Positions 18,021 through 26,223 of a stretch of 64,000 nucleotides of DNA are shown piece after piece (the first letter of the stretch is position 1; each line of letters begins with the position of its first letter). The stretch is from Flavobacterium sp. KJJ. Its GTDB lineage: Bacteria > Bacteroidota > Bacteroidia > Flavobacteriales > Flavobacteriaceae. The stretch is taken from positions 868,001-932,000 of the forward strand of contig NZ_JARP01000001.1 of NCBI RefSeq assembly GCF_000708595.2, written 5' to 3'. The position numbers were made by a program, and so were the translations under genes. The notes below the pieces were generated by a model, which made no database searches, had not been told where the DNA came from, and saw only the letters and a program-made list of their open reading frames with translations.

Positions 18021-19199
18021 TTAATGACCAGCCGTCGCAGCATCAAATATTCGTAAAAAGTTACCGCCGCCAATTTTTATAATTTCATTTTCTGTAAACC
18101 CTGTTTTAAGCATAGCGTCAACTACAGTGTAATAAAAACCTTCTGTTTGGTCTTTCCATGTAAAATTGGTTCGCTCGCCAGGGCGTTCCTGTTTTTGATT
18201 GTTTTGCGGTTTTGGGCCATTTTCGCCCGATTTATTTGGAGATCTATACGATGGAGTAAGCTTAGTATCGGTTCCAATGCAAACATGATCAATACCAGCA
18301 ACATCAACCATAGCTCTTATATTTTGGGCATACTCTAAAGGCGTGTCTGCTAAGTGCGTCCAGACTCCAATAACACCGCCTGCTTCTGCAACAATTTTTG
18401 CCTGCTCTTTGCTGATTAGTCTCGGTTTCATCATTTTAGCAAAATTTTCATTTTGACCTAATTGTGTATCGAGACCGGTATGAGAAATTAAAACGGGTTT
18501 AGTTGCGATTTTCAGCGCTGCATTTACAGTCGTGTTATCTGCGTGAGAAAGATCGACAAGAATTCCGAGTTTGTTGCATTCTTTTATAACATTTGCTCCA
18601 AACGAAGTCAGTCCGTTAAACTGAACCGGATTGGTAAAAACATCTCCTAAAGGTACAGACGCATCATGATCGTGAAGCAAACCTAAATGGCGTAAACCTC
18701 TGCCATAAGCGACATTTAAGCGGTCTAATTGTCCTTCAAGAAAATGGCCGCCTTCAACAGATTGAATAACCGTTGGCTTTTGTTTTTTATGGGCTGTTTT
18801 GATATCAGATAAATTAAGAGAACGTTTCATGTTGTTCCTTTCCAAGATTTTATCCATAGCATCAAGGCCATTTATGAATCGGGTATAAGCGTCTCCGGGA
18901 TTTTTCAATTGCTGATAATCTACGGCAAATGTCATACATATGGCGGCTAAGCCAGATTTCTTCATTTCGCCAGAAAGATCAATTTGCGGTCCTGGCAATT
19001 CTGCCGTGTTTAGCGGCACATCAATATGATTGTGCGTGTCAATTCCAATTCCGATTATTTTAGATACAATTGCTACAGTCGCAGGATCTAATTTACTGAT
19101 TGCCCAAGATAATTGAGGCGTTAGCATAAGGGCGGTTCCAGCTCCCGTTACGGTGGTGATAAACTGCCTTCGGGACCATTTTTGTTCGGTTTCTTTCAT
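18021..19199 (-). CDS. Membrane dipeptidase (peptidase M19), Tat-exported
   Basis: 392 residues from the ATG complemented at 19197-19199; the reading frame extends upstream but this start begins with a Tat signal (SRRQFITTVTGAGTALML). M19 zinc ligands are visible: H-N-H in GIDTHNHIDVP, Glu in QSVEGGHFLEG, His in VDLSHADN and His in VLISHTGLD. The family hydrolyses dipeptides, including D-amino-acid dipeptides. Acts in the periplasm. Followed by a small secreted protein. Confidence 0.9.
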   Translation of the reverse strand: MKETEQKWSRRQFITTVTGAGTALMLTPQLSWAISKLDPATVAIVSKIIGIGIDTHNHIDVPLNTAELPGPQIDLSGEMKKSGLAAICMTFAVDYQQLKNPGDAYTRFINGLDAMDKILERNNMKRSLNLSDIKTAHKKQKPTVIQSVEGGHFLEGQLDRLNVAYGRGLRHLGLLHDHDASVPLGDVFTNPVQFNGLTSFGANVIKECNKLGILVDLSHADNTTVNAALKIATKPVLISHTGLDTQLGQNENFAKMMKPRLISKEQAKIVAEAGGVIGVWTHLADTPLEYAQNIRAMVDVAGIDHVCIGTDTKLTPSYRSPNKSGENGPKPQNNQKQERPGERTNFTWKDQTEGFYYTVVDAMLKTGFTENEIIKIGGGNFLRIFDAATAGH

Positions 19200-19333
19200 A
19201 AATTTCAAATAGATAATTTGATGTTGAACAAAAGTAAGTATAAAATAATGGTATAGAAATGACAATCGACAGAGAAGGAAGAAGAGCCGATGAATTTATT
19301 GTTTAGTACGATGTGGAATTATTAAAATTAAAA

Positions 19334-19361
19334 TGGCGCAGCTTCAAAAGAAGATGCGCCA
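19334..19361 (-). terminator. Hairpin downstream of the small coiled-coil gene
   Basis: Stem TGGCGCA-GCTTC / GAAGA-TGCGCCA with one mismatch and a 4-base loop. On the minus strand it is followed by TTTTAATTTTAAT. It lies 48 bases past the stop of the 80-residue gene. Confidence 0.6.
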
Positions 19362-19408
19362 CAAGAATGCTAAATATTTTGGGACTGGGGGAATCTCAAA
19401 ACTTAACG

Positions 19409-19651
19409 TTATGATTGCTCATCAATTATATCTCGCACACTGCTGATAAAATTGTCAGTATTTTTAATTTCTTGTTTAATGTATAAGTTGTATTCGAATA
19501 ATTTGAACTGTTCGATCATATCCTTCTTAAGAAATTTAATCATCGATTCGATACTTCGCGTATCCTTTTCAGTTTCTCTTCTTAGTTCGCGCTGTTTGCT
19601 TTCTAAGTATTCTAAAGTCTTTTTTAACCTCTCAATGTGTACTTTTTCCAA
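19409..19651 (-). CDS. Small coiled-coil protein (paralogue of the gene at 23615)
   Basis: 80 residues, charged and mostly helical, starting MEKVHIERLKKTLEYLESKQRELRR in pattern and containing D-T-R-S-I-E-S-M-I-x-x-L-K-K-D-M-I-E-Q-F. It matches the 79-residue protein at 23615-23854 over nearly its whole length. No signal peptide or membrane helix, so cytoplasmic. Function unknown. Both genes stand alone on the minus strand and are followed by a hairpin, and both have the G-A-C/T-T-G-G-G-G-G motif downstream. Confidence 0.75.
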   Translation of the reverse strand: MEKVHIERLKKTLEYLESKQRELRRETEKDTRSIESMIKFLKKDMIEQFKLFEYNLYIKQEIKNTDNFISSVRDIIDEQS

Positions 19652-19913
19652 CCTGTGATCTGCTTAAAATTTTAATAAAAAACGATATTCTAGGAATGTG
19701 ATAGCGTTCAATATGCTCCAAAAACTACTCCATTTGAATCTACCGCATTCCCGAGTACCGTCTGCTTTTATTTACGTTGAAATACAAGATTTGGATTTAG
19801 AATATGTTGTTAAAATTTTAAAAAAACTTTCATATGAAAAAGGTAAGTGGTTGAAAACGTTTTGTTTGGTAAAGTGTTCGTTGTTATGATTTTAATTTTT
19901 TTTTATAAAATAA

Positions 19914-19961
19914 TTGCGTAACTCAAAAGTTACTTATATATTTGTGTAACTTAAAAGTTAC
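19914..19961 (+). promoter_or_regulatory. Promoter flanked by two ArsR-type palindromes
   Basis: GTAACTCAAAAGTTAC (19918-19933) and GTAACTTAAAAGTTAC (19946-19961) are near-identical 6-bp-arm inverted repeats 28 bases apart. TTG (19914-19916), 20 bases, TATATTTG (19937-19944) forms a promoter, with one palindrome in the spacer and one just past the -7 box. The second ends 5 bases before the start codon. The ArsR protein of the same operon is the obvious ligand. Confidence 0.85.
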
Positions 19962-19966
19962 TTATC

Positions 19967-20395
19967 ATGGAAAGAAGCATCAAACATCAGTATTTCTTTG
20001 CACATTCCCCTGAAAAGGTTTGGCAATATTTGACCAACTCCGATTTGATGGAGCTATGGCTTATGAAAAACAATTTTAAACCAATTGTTGGAACAGATTT
20101 TCAGTTCAGGACAGGTCCAATTCCGAGCTTGGATTTCGATGGAATTTTCTATTGTACTGTTTTAGAAGTCGAACCATTTAAAAAACTTTCCTATTCTTGG
20201 GCAAGTGGACCTGGTGATGAAAAGATTACACTTAATTCTGTTGTAGTATGGAAACTTGAACCAACAGCAGACGGAACTCAAGTTTTTTTGGAACATAACG
20301 GTTTTGCCAAAGATGAAAATCTTGATTTCTTCAACGGTTTAAATCATGGCTGGACAGAAAAGTTAGAAAAAATAGCAAACCTAATAAATGCATAA
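19967..20395 (+). CDS. SRPBCC (AHSA1-like) domain protein
   Basis: 142 residues of the START/Bet v1-like AHSA1 type: starts with IKHQYFFAHSPEKVWQYLTNSDLMELWLM and ends with GLNHGWTEKLEKIANLI. These proteins bind small hydrophobic ligands and are usually encoded with an ArsR regulator, as here, although the regulator is normally first and here is second. Its stop overlaps the ArsR start by 8 bases. Confidence 0.9.
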   Translation: MERSIKHQYFFAHSPEKVWQYLTNSDLMELWLMKNNFKPIVGTDFQFRTGPIPSLDFDGIFYCTVLEVEPFKKLSYSWASGPGDEKITLNSVVVWKLEPTADGTQVFLEHNGFAKDENLDFFNGLNHGWTEKLEKIANLINA

Positions 20396-20720
20396 AATGG
20401 CAACACCGGCTCTTGATGTATTTCAGGTTATTGGAGATCCAAGCAGAAGAAAAATGCTGTCCCTGCTTTGTGATGACCGCTTAACAATTAATTCGATTGC
20501 AGATCATTTTGATATGAGTCGTCCTGCTGTTTCTAAACATGTCAAAATCTTGCATCATGCAGGTTTTATTTCGATAGAAGATAGTGGGAGAGAACGTTAT
20601 TGCACTTTAAAAAAAGACGGTTTTGATGCACTTAAAAGCTGGCTTTCGTACTTTGATGAATTTTGGAATTCAAAACTCAAAAAATTAGAATCTTTAATGG
20701 ATGATAAATTGCCGAATTAA
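20388..20720 (+). CDS. ArsR-family regulator
   Basis: 110 residues; winged helix PSRRKMLSLL, then recognition region FDMSRPAVSKHVKILHHAGFISIE. No metal-binding Cys motif is seen. An alternative start 9 bases later (ATGGCAACACC) is also plausible. It probably represses its own operon through the two palindromes upstream. Confidence 0.92.
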   Translation: MHKMATPALDVFQVIGDPSRRKMLSLLCDDRLTINSIADHFDMSRPAVSKHVKILHHAGFISIEDSGRERYCTLKKDGFDALKSWLSYFDEFWNSKLKKLESLMDDKLPN

Positions 20721-20939
20721 AAGGGTAAAGCAACTTTAAAATGTATCGCAAAGTCCGCAAGGATTTTTTACTTGTAAGCTTTATAAAAAACAAAGTTCGC
20801 AACGCTATATAATAACTTTTCGAAATTTATGTGAATCTTTGTGAACTTTAAAATTAGGTCTTTTGCCGTTAAATTTTAGTTTATAGTTTTATTAATCAAA
20901 ATTGATATTTTTATATCTTTATAAAATAAAATTATAATC
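20721..20939. other. Intergenic region before oxyR
   Basis: Contains CAAAGT-type short repeats (GCAAAGTCCGCAAGG, CAAAGTTCGCAACG), a low-complexity pattern also seen at 33181-33260, and the OxyR-like site listed separately. No ORF. Confidence 0.45.
20889..20907. promoter_or_regulatory. Candidate OxyR site at its own gene
   Basis: TTATTAATCAAAATTGATA, which shares 12 leading bases with the palindrome at 23417-23435 in front of osmC. It is 33 bases before the oxyR start codon. Confidence 0.55.
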
Positions 20940-21911
20940 ATGACCATTCAGCAATTAAAATATATTGTAGCCTTAGACGAAGAACGCCATTTTGCAAGAG
21001 CTGCCGAAGTTTGTATGGTGACACAGCCCGGACTTACGATTCAGCTTAAAAATTTGGAAGAGGAAATTGGGATCAAGATTTTCGATCGAAATAAAGTGCC
21101 TTTAACGCCGACTTTGCTTGGAATAGAAATTATAAACAAAGCAAAAAAAATACTCCGCGAAGCAGATGAAATCAGGGATTTTGTGGTGAATGAAAAAAAT
21201 CTGCTGGAAGGGGAGCTGAAGCTCGGCATTATATCCACTTTGTCGCCTTATCTTATTCCGCTTTTTATTAAGGCGATGCGAGAAGCGGCTCCAAAAGTGC
21301 ATTTTATAATTAGAGAAGCCAATACCGGACAATTGATGAAAGATTTAGAAACGGGAGCTCTTGATGTTGTCATTATGGCAACACCAACGGGAAATCCGAA
21401 TTTAATCGAACATCCTATTTTTAAAGAACCTTTTGTGGCATATTTAAATCAGATGCATCCGCTGGCAAATGAGGAATTTTACGAATTACAGCCTGGAGAT
21501 AAAACCGAATTGCTGTTGCTTCATCATGAATTTTGCTATAATGCACAGCTTTTAGATATTTGTGGCTTAAAATCTTCTGATAAAATAAAAGAACAGTTTA
21601 CATATGATATCAGTTCGATCGAAACCTTAAAAAACTTAGTTCGTGCGCAGTTGGGTTTTGCGATTATTCCGCAACTTTCTATTCTAAACGATAGAGAATC
21701 TGGACTTTTTAAACCTTTTAAAGAACCAATTCCCGTAAGAGAAATCAGTTTGGTGGTTTCAGATTCGTTTTCGAAGAAATTACTGCTCGAAAAAATGAAC
21801 GAAGCGATTTGGAATTGCCTTCCAGAATCTCTCAAAAAAGACTTTGCTTACAAAAAAATTCGCTGGAACGATTCGCCTTATTTTGTTAAGTCTGTGAGTA
21901 AGTTTATGTAG
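20940..21911 (+). CDS. oxyR: OxyR-type LysR peroxide sensor
   Basis: 323 residues. LysR HTH MTIQQLKYIVALDEERHFARAAE at the N-terminus, then the substrate-binding-like domain. Cys199 and Cys208 (HEFCYNAQLLDICGL) match the position and spacing of the two redox cysteines of E. coli OxyR, followed by the matching SSIETLKNLVRAQLGFAIIP. It should be oxidised by peroxide to a disulfide and activate antioxidant genes. osmC lies about 1 kb downstream on the other strand with a matching site. Confidence 0.92.
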   Translation: MTIQQLKYIVALDEERHFARAAEVCMVTQPGLTIQLKNLEEEIGIKIFDRNKVPLTPTLLGIEIINKAKKILREADEIRDFVVNEKNLLEGELKLGIISTLSPYLIPLFIKAMREAAPKVHFIIREANTGQLMKDLETGALDVVIMATPTGNPNLIEHPIFKEPFVAYLNQMHPLANEEFYELQPGDKTELLLLHHEFCYNAQLLDICGLKSSDKIKEQFTYDISSIETLKNLVRAQLGFAIIPQLSILNDRESGLFKPFKEPIPVREISLVVSDSFSKKLLLEKMNEAIWNCLPESLKKDFAYKKIRWNDSPYFVKSVSKFM

Positions 21912-21913
21912 AA

Positions 21914-22055
21914 AATATTTAACACATAGAAAAATAGTTTTTCTTTGTCGATAAAGGCGTTTCACTTGTTCTAATACACATTGCTATGTGGATTTATACA
22001 AGTAAAACGCCTTTTTTTTAAAGTGTAAAAACTATGTTTCTATGTGTTAAATATT
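21914..22055. repeat. 142-bp nested palindrome between oxyR and the hydrolase
   Basis: Outer arms are a perfect 17-bp inverted repeat (21914-21930 with 22039-22055). Inside lies a 17-bp stem with one G-T pair (21953-21969 with 21998-22014), and inside that CACAT/ATGTG. The whole unit separates two converging genes and the inner stem is followed by a T run, so it can act as a terminator; the layered structure also resembles a small non-autonomous element. A partial copy of the right-hand part is at about 27425-27488. Confidence 0.7.
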
Positions 22056-22073
22056 GAAGGCAAAGTAAATGAA

Positions 22074-22865
22074 TTACTCTTTATTAGATGCCGCAATAAT
22101 TACAGCAGCAACTTTCGCTGGCTGCGAAATAAAAACAACGTGGCTTCCTTTTATTTCTGTAATTTTTGTGTTAGAACGTTTGTACATTGCACGCTCGATA
22201 TCAGGATTGATGCTTTTGTCTTCTGTGGCTACAATTCCGTATGATGGTTTATCTCTCCAAGCCGCTTTTGTTATAGGAGTTAAAAATCCTTTTGCGTGAA
22301 ATGCACCTTGAGAAGCATACATAAAATCGGCTTGTTCTTTGCTTAGATCACCAGCAAAACCGGCGTGAAATTTCGCTTTATCGTAATAAGCAATTCCTTT
22401 TTCATCTGGTGGCAATACACCGTTTTCAGGAGCTGGAGGCGCAGTTTGAAGCCATTGAACAGAATTTTCTCCGTTATCAGGCTGTAGCGCCGCTACATAA
22501 ACCAAAGCGGCAACTTTTGGGTGATTTCCCGCTTCTGTAATTACAGTACCGCCCCAAGAATGTCCTACTAAGATTGTTGGTCCGTCTTGTTTGTCTAAAG
22601 CTAAGTTTGTTGCTGCAACATCATCTTCTAGAGAGCTTAACGGATTTTGAACAATGGTTACATTATATCCTTTTTTAGTCAAAATCTGATATAGACCTTG
22701 CCATCCTGAACCATCTGCAAAGGCACCGTGTACCAATACTACATTTTTAATTTTTGGCGCTGCAGTTTTTTGTGCGTTAGCATTTGCTGCGAATAAGAAA
22801 CTAAAGATTAATGCGGCGAACATGAAATAACGTTTCAATTGTTCTTTTATAAATAGTGTTTTCAT
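22074..22865 (-). CDS. Secreted alpha/beta-hydrolase
   Basis: 263 residues: signal peptide to about residue 31 (ANANAQ), then an alpha/beta hydrolase with oxyanion region VLVHGAFADGSGW and nucleophile Ser in GHSWGG (about residue 105). The salicylate-esterase-like pattern (HGAFADGSGW) is common in small hydrolases. Second gene after osmC (52-base gap), so probably under the same promoter. Confidence 0.88.
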   Translation of the reverse strand: MKTLFIKEQLKRYFMFAALIFSFLFAANANAQKTAAPKIKNVVLVHGAFADGSGWQGLYQILTKKGYNVTIVQNPLSSLEDDVAATNLALDKQDGPTILVGHSWGGTVITEAGNHPKVAALVYVAALQPDNGENSVQWLQTAPPAPENGVLPPDEKGIAYYDKAKFHAGFAGDLSKEQADFMYASQGAFHAKGFLTPITKAAWRDKPSYGIVATEDKSINPDIERAMYKRSNTKITEIKGSHVVFISQPAKVAAVIIAASNKE

Positions 22866-22917
22866 TTTTATTTTAATTTTAAGTGTGAAGTGAATTCCAA
22901 TTTTATGTTGAAGTTTA

Positions 22918-23334
22918 TTAATTTAATGTTACAGTTAAAGTAATTTCAGTGTTCAATAATTTTGAAATCGGACAGATTTCTTTTGCTTTTTGTGCTGCTT
23001 TCTGAAAATCTTCTTCAGAGATTCCTGGTACTTTTCCAGTTAATTCTAATTGAATCAAAGTAATAGTTCCGTCTTCGAAAGTAACTTTTGCAACTGTGTC
23101 TAAATTTTCTGGAACGAATCCTGCTTCAGAAAGCAAAAAGCTCAATTGCATGGTAAAACATCCTGAATGTGCCGCTGCGATCAATTCTTCTGGATTCGTT
23201 CCTACACCTTGCTCAAATCGAGTTTTGAATGATAATTGTGCTTCGTTCAATGTTGTGCTTTGCGTACTGATAGTTCCTTTTCCTTCCATTCCTGTACCTT
23301 TCCAATTTGCGTTTGCTCTTCTTGTAAATTTCAT
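22918..23334 (-). CDS. osmC: OsmC-family peroxide-resistance protein
   Basis: 138 residues with the two conserved cysteines: AAHSGCFTMQLSFLL and KEICPISKLL. OsmC proteins reduce organic hydroperoxides using a Cys pair. Preceded by a strong promoter with a 19-bp palindrome that matches the one in front of oxyR; followed by the secreted hydrolase. Confidence 0.93.
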   Translation of the reverse strand: MKFTRRANANWKGTGMEGKGTISTQSTTLNEAQLSFKTRFEQGVGTNPEELIAAAHSGCFTMQLSFLLSEAGFVPENLDTVAKVTFEDGTITLIQLELTGKVPGISEEDFQKAAQKAKEICPISKLLNTEITLTVTLN

Positions 23335-23370
23335 GATTTCTATTTTTTAAAGTTGTTTTTAAATTATTTC

Positions 23371-23435
23371 AAATCAATTGTTTGATTTTGATGAGACAAA
23401 TTTATGGTGATAGTTGTTATTAATCAAATTAATAA
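23371..23435 (-). promoter_or_regulatory. osmC promoter with OxyR-like palindrome
   Basis: On the minus strand TTG (23425-23427), 20 bases, TAAATTTG (23397-23404). The -33 region is the centre of TTATTAAT-caa-ATTAATAA (23417-23435), a perfect 8-bp inverted repeat that shares its first 12 bases with the site in front of oxyR. A second 7-bp inverted repeat, AAATCAA-ttgt-TTGATTT (23371-23388), lies downstream of the start of transcription. Confidence 0.7.
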
Positions 23436-23521
23436 TTTTTTACTGTCATTAAAATAATTTATAATGATTGCGTTTAAAGGAGAAAAGAGAAGAAATAAAA
23501 GTTTTAATTTTTATAGAAAAT

Positions 23522-23556
23522 AAAAAAAAACGCAAAGTCAAAAGACATTTGCGTTT
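23522..23556 (-). terminator. Hairpin downstream of the second small coiled-coil gene
   Basis: Stem AAACGCAAA-GTC / GAC-ATTTGCGTTT with a 4-base loop. On the minus strand it is followed by a T-rich tail (nine A on the plus strand). Lies 59 bases past the 23615 stop. Confidence 0.65.
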
Positions 23557-23614
23557 GGGGCAGGCAATATATAAGAGATTGGGGGCAATCTTTTATTTAG
23601 AAATGAATTTTGTT

Positions 23615-23854
23615 TTAGAATTGTTTCTTAATGATGTTTTGTACACGATTAATAAAAGTCTTAGTACTCTTAACTTCTTTGATCGATTCATCATAAGCCA
23701 CTAGCCTAAACTGTTCAATCATGTCTTTTTTAAGATAGTTTATCATGGATTCGATACTTCGCGTATCATTTTCAAAATTTCTTTCTAATTCGCGCTGTTT
23801 GCTTTTTAGATAATCTAAAGTCTTGTTTAGTCGCTGCATGCTTATCTTTTCCAA
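23615..23854 (-). CDS. Small coiled-coil protein (paralogue of the gene at 19409)
   Basis: 79 residues: MEKISMQRLNKTLDYLKSK in pattern and D-T-R-S-I-E-S-M-I-x-Y-L-K-K-D-M-I-E-Q-F in the middle, shared with the 80-residue protein 4 kb upstream. The C-termini differ. Cytoplasmic, helical, function unknown. The two copies flank the ArsR/OxyR/OsmC block. Confidence 0.75.
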   Translation of the reverse strand: MEKISMQRLNKTLDYLKSKQRELERNFENDTRSIESMINYLKKDMIEQFRLVAYDESIKEVKSTKTFINRVQNIIKKQF

Positions 23855-24217
23855 AGTATTTATTTTAAATTATTAAAAAAGAGCAAATGAGATCGACAAA
23901 TAATTAAATAAGAGTGTAATTATTTGGTTTGGTTTAAATTTTAAAACAAGTGAAATATTAGATCATTATTTAGTTATTTTTTATATAATTTCATTTAAAT
24001 GTTATATAATTTCCATGTTTTAAATTTGTTTTTATAATTGAAATTGAATCAATTAAGAAAGCAATTCGTTTTTTGAGTATTTTTATAAAGAAATTAAAAT
24101 CATCAAATTGGGACATTTATGACGGCATCAGAATCAGAAATAGTGCATTAGAATCGGAATACGCATAAGATTTGTAAGGACAGCCGGTCCAGAAGTATCG
24201 GGATCTCCCAAAACAAA
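23855..24217. other. Gene-free AT-rich region
   Basis: About 360 bases without a credible ORF on either strand. It presumably contains the promoter of the small coiled-coil gene; no good consensus is seen. Confidence 0.5.
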
Positions 24218-24254
24218 AAACGAGACCATTTCTACCTAAAGAAACAATCTCGTT
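24218..24254 (-). terminator. Terminator after the SDR gene
   Basis: Stem CGAGACCATTTCT / AGAAACAATCTCG (one mismatch) with a T-rich tail on the minus strand. 31 bases past the SDR stop. Confidence 0.7.
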
Positions 24255-24284
24255 TGCAATCAACTTAAAAAAATCAGAAATAAA

Positions 24285-25094
24285 TTATCCGTGTGCTGCT
24301 ACAGAAACGTCAGCCCATTCTTCCCAAGTGGCTAGTTTTTGTTCGTAGGTTTGTTTGGCAAATGGCAAAGCTACTTTTCCTAAGAATAGGCGCAGAGGAG
24401 GATTTTCGGCTTCGACCAGTTTTAAGATGGCCGGAACTGTAGCGCTGGTTTTTCCGAAAGTATCAGGATCATGTCCTTCTGCAATGGCTTTTTTGATTCC
24501 GTCATACGCATCAATGCTTTCGCTGTTGAATCCGTTGCCCCAAATATCCGTAACATAACCGTTTGGCTCGACCAAAGTCACTTTGATACCAAATTGTTTT
24601 ACTTCTTGAGCCAAAGTTTCGGTAAGGCCTTCAACCGCAAATTTAGAAGCATTATATAAACCAATTATAGGCAAAGTGGCGATTCCTAAAATAGAAGAAA
24701 CCTGAATGATATGACCGCTTTTTTGATTTCGCATAATAGGCAATACCGCTTGTGTCAACCATAAAGTTCCGAAGAAATTTGTTTCGAACTGCGCTCTGGC
24801 TTCTTGTTCGCTGGCTTCTTCTACCGCGCCGTTTAAGGCATAACCGGCATTGTTGATCAAAATATCGATGGCACCAAAATGCTCGTGTACTTTTTGCACT
24901 ACTGCAAACGATTCTTCGCGTTTGTTTACGTCTAGTTTAAGAGGCAAAATCGAGTCTCCGTATTGCGCTTTTAAGTCGGCTAGGGTATCAATATTTCTGG
25001 CTGTTGCAGCTACCTTGTATCCTTTTGCTAAAAATGCTTCTGTCCAGGCTCTTCCGAATCCTTTTGATGCTCCTGTAATTAAAATTGTTTTCAT
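24285..25094 (-). CDS. Short-chain dehydrogenase/reductase
   Basis: 269 residues, classical SDR: cofactor loop ITGASKGFGRAW, NNAGYA, catalytic Ser in QVSSILG and Tyr/Lys in YNASKFAVEG. Oxidoreductase with NAD(P); substrate unknown. A TetR operator (25269-25284) lies in its upstream region, so it is the likely target of the neighbouring TetR. Confidence 0.9.
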   Translation of the reverse strand: MKTILITGASKGFGRAWTEAFLAKGYKVAATARNIDTLADLKAQYGDSILPLKLDVNKREESFAVVQKVHEHFGAIDILINNAGYALNGAVEEASEQEARAQFETNFFGTLWLTQAVLPIMRNQKSGHIIQVSSILGIATLPIIGLYNASKFAVEGLTETLAQEVKQFGIKVTLVEPNGYVTDIWGNGFNSESIDAYDGIKKAIAEGHDPDTFGKTSATVPAILKLVEAENPPLRLFLGKVALPFAKQTYEQKLATWEEWADVSVAAHG

Positions 25095-25097
25095 AAA

Positions 25098-25193
25098 TGT
25101 GAATTGTTAAAATGTGAGATGTTAAAATGTGAGATGTTAAAATGTGAGATGTGAGATGTGAGATGTTAAATGTTAAATGTTAGATGTTAAATG
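25098..25193. repeat. Tandem repeat TGTGAGATGTTAAAA (15 bp) with shorter variants
   Basis: Between the SDR start and the TetR operator. Three copies of TGTTAAAATGTGAGA-like 15-mers followed by 7-mers such as TGTTAAA. Low complexity, in the 5' untranslated region of the SDR message. Confidence 0.7.
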
Positions 25194-25268
25194 TTTTTTG
25201 TTTTATGTCAGTTGATATATGTTATATGCGCTTTATGATTTTCCATTTACAACTAATATTTCATATTT

Positions 25269-25284
25269 ATGACCGAAAGGTCAT
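25269..25284. promoter_or_regulatory. TetR operator ATGACCnnnnGGTCAT upstream of the SDR gene
   Basis: ATGACCGAAAGGTCAT, a perfect 6-bp-arm palindrome with a 4-base centre; same half-sites as at 25941-25956. Confidence 0.8.
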
Positions 25285-25301
25285 TTTTTAGATAAAAAAA
25301 A

Positions 25302-25889
25302 TTAGATTGTGTTTTCCTCTATTAAATTTTTTAAGGTTTTGGTGATGACTTGCATTTTTTCGTTGTTTCCTGACATTCTTGAAATTAGGTGACCGCCTTC
25401 CATCATGGCGAACATTACGGTAGCGAAATCTTCGGCGTTCCAATCAGGTTTAAATTCTCCTTTTTCGATGCCTTTTTTAATGATACTTCCGAGCAATTGC
25501 TGGTTGTATTTGATACCGCTGTTTACTTTTTCTTTTACGATTGGGTTGGTATCGTCAGCTTCTGTACCGAAATTCAATAACGGACAACCGCCTATTACTG
25601 GAGGATGAACCGGATTACTGAAAAAATCGATATAAGCAAATAATTCGGCTTTTGCTGTTTTGCTTTTTGCCAATTCAGAATGCAGTTTGTTGCCTAATAC
25701 TTTCATATTATGATCGACAGCAGCGCAGGCAAGAACTTCTTTGTTTTCAAAATGAACGTACATGCTTCCTTTAGACAATTTCGTAGCCTCCATAATATCG
25801 CTCATAGAAGTTGCTGCAATCCCTTTGGTATTAAAAATAGGTGCGGCTTTTTCTATAATGAATTGTCTGGTTTCTTCTCCTTTTGCCAT
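25302..25889 (-). CDS. TetR-family regulator with GGCPLLN cysteine motif
   Basis: 195 residues. TetR HTH (ATSMSDIMEATKLSKGSMYVHFENKEVL, about residues 25-52), then a ligand domain with GGCPLLNFGTEADDTNP (about residues 98-114). The lone Cys in GGCP suggests an electrophile or redox sensor. Two palindromes with the same half-sites lie in front of itself and of the SDR gene. A paralogue at 29700 has a different operator. Confidence 0.93.
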   Translation of the reverse strand: MAKGEETRQFIIEKAAPIFNTKGIAATSMSDIMEATKLSKGSMYVHFENKEVLACAAVDHNMKVLGNKLHSELAKSKTAKAELFAYIDFFSNPVHPPVIGGCPLLNFGTEADDTNPIVKEKVNSGIKYNQQLLGSIIKKGIEKGEFKPDWNAEDFATVMFAMMEGGHLISRMSGNNEKMQVITKTLKNLIEENTI

Positions 25890-25933
25890 GATCGTTTTAT
25901 TTGATCTTTTGTAGATTGAAATAAATTACGGTA

Positions 25934-25964
25934 CAAATATATGACCGATTGGTCATATATGCAA
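25934..25964 (-). promoter_or_regulatory. tetR promoter with operator in the spacer
   Basis: On the minus strand TTG (25962-25964), 20 bases, TATATTTG (25934-25941). The palindrome centred in the spacer has half-sites ATGACC/GGTCAT and extends to 10-bp arms (25937-25960). Clear autoregulation. Confidence 0.82.
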
Positions 25965-26062
25965 ATTTATTTTAGATTTTGTGAAAAGTTTTACATTTAA
26001 CGAAAAATGAAATTTGCAATATGTTTTGTTTATGAAGTTTTTTTCTCTCGCAGATTTGGCAG

Positions 26063-26203
26063 ATTAAGCAGTTTAAATTATTTTATCCTATCTTTTAAAT
26101 TTACACTTTGTGTCCTTGTGTCTTCGTGGCATATTAAGCAGATATTAAATTATTTATCTTATGTTTTAAATGAATTAAACTTTGTGTCTTTGCGCCTTCG
26201 TGG
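26063..26203. repeat. Tandem imperfect duplication ending in CTTCGTGG
   Basis: Two copies of about 70 bases (26063-26130 and 26133-26203), both starting ATTAAGCAG and ending CTTTGTGTCyTTGyGyCTTCGTGG. This type of motif (CTTTGTGTCTTTG..CTTCGTGG) is a frequent intergenic sequence in flavobacteria; that last statement is from memory. Confidence 0.6.
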
Positions 26204-26223
26204 TAAATTTTTAATAAAAATAA

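Noticed and set aside
19698..19889. 63-codon plus-strand ORF between the small coiled-coil gene and the ArsR promoter
   Set aside because: No recognisable pattern, no promoter box, in an AT-rich intergenic region; I treat it as chance.
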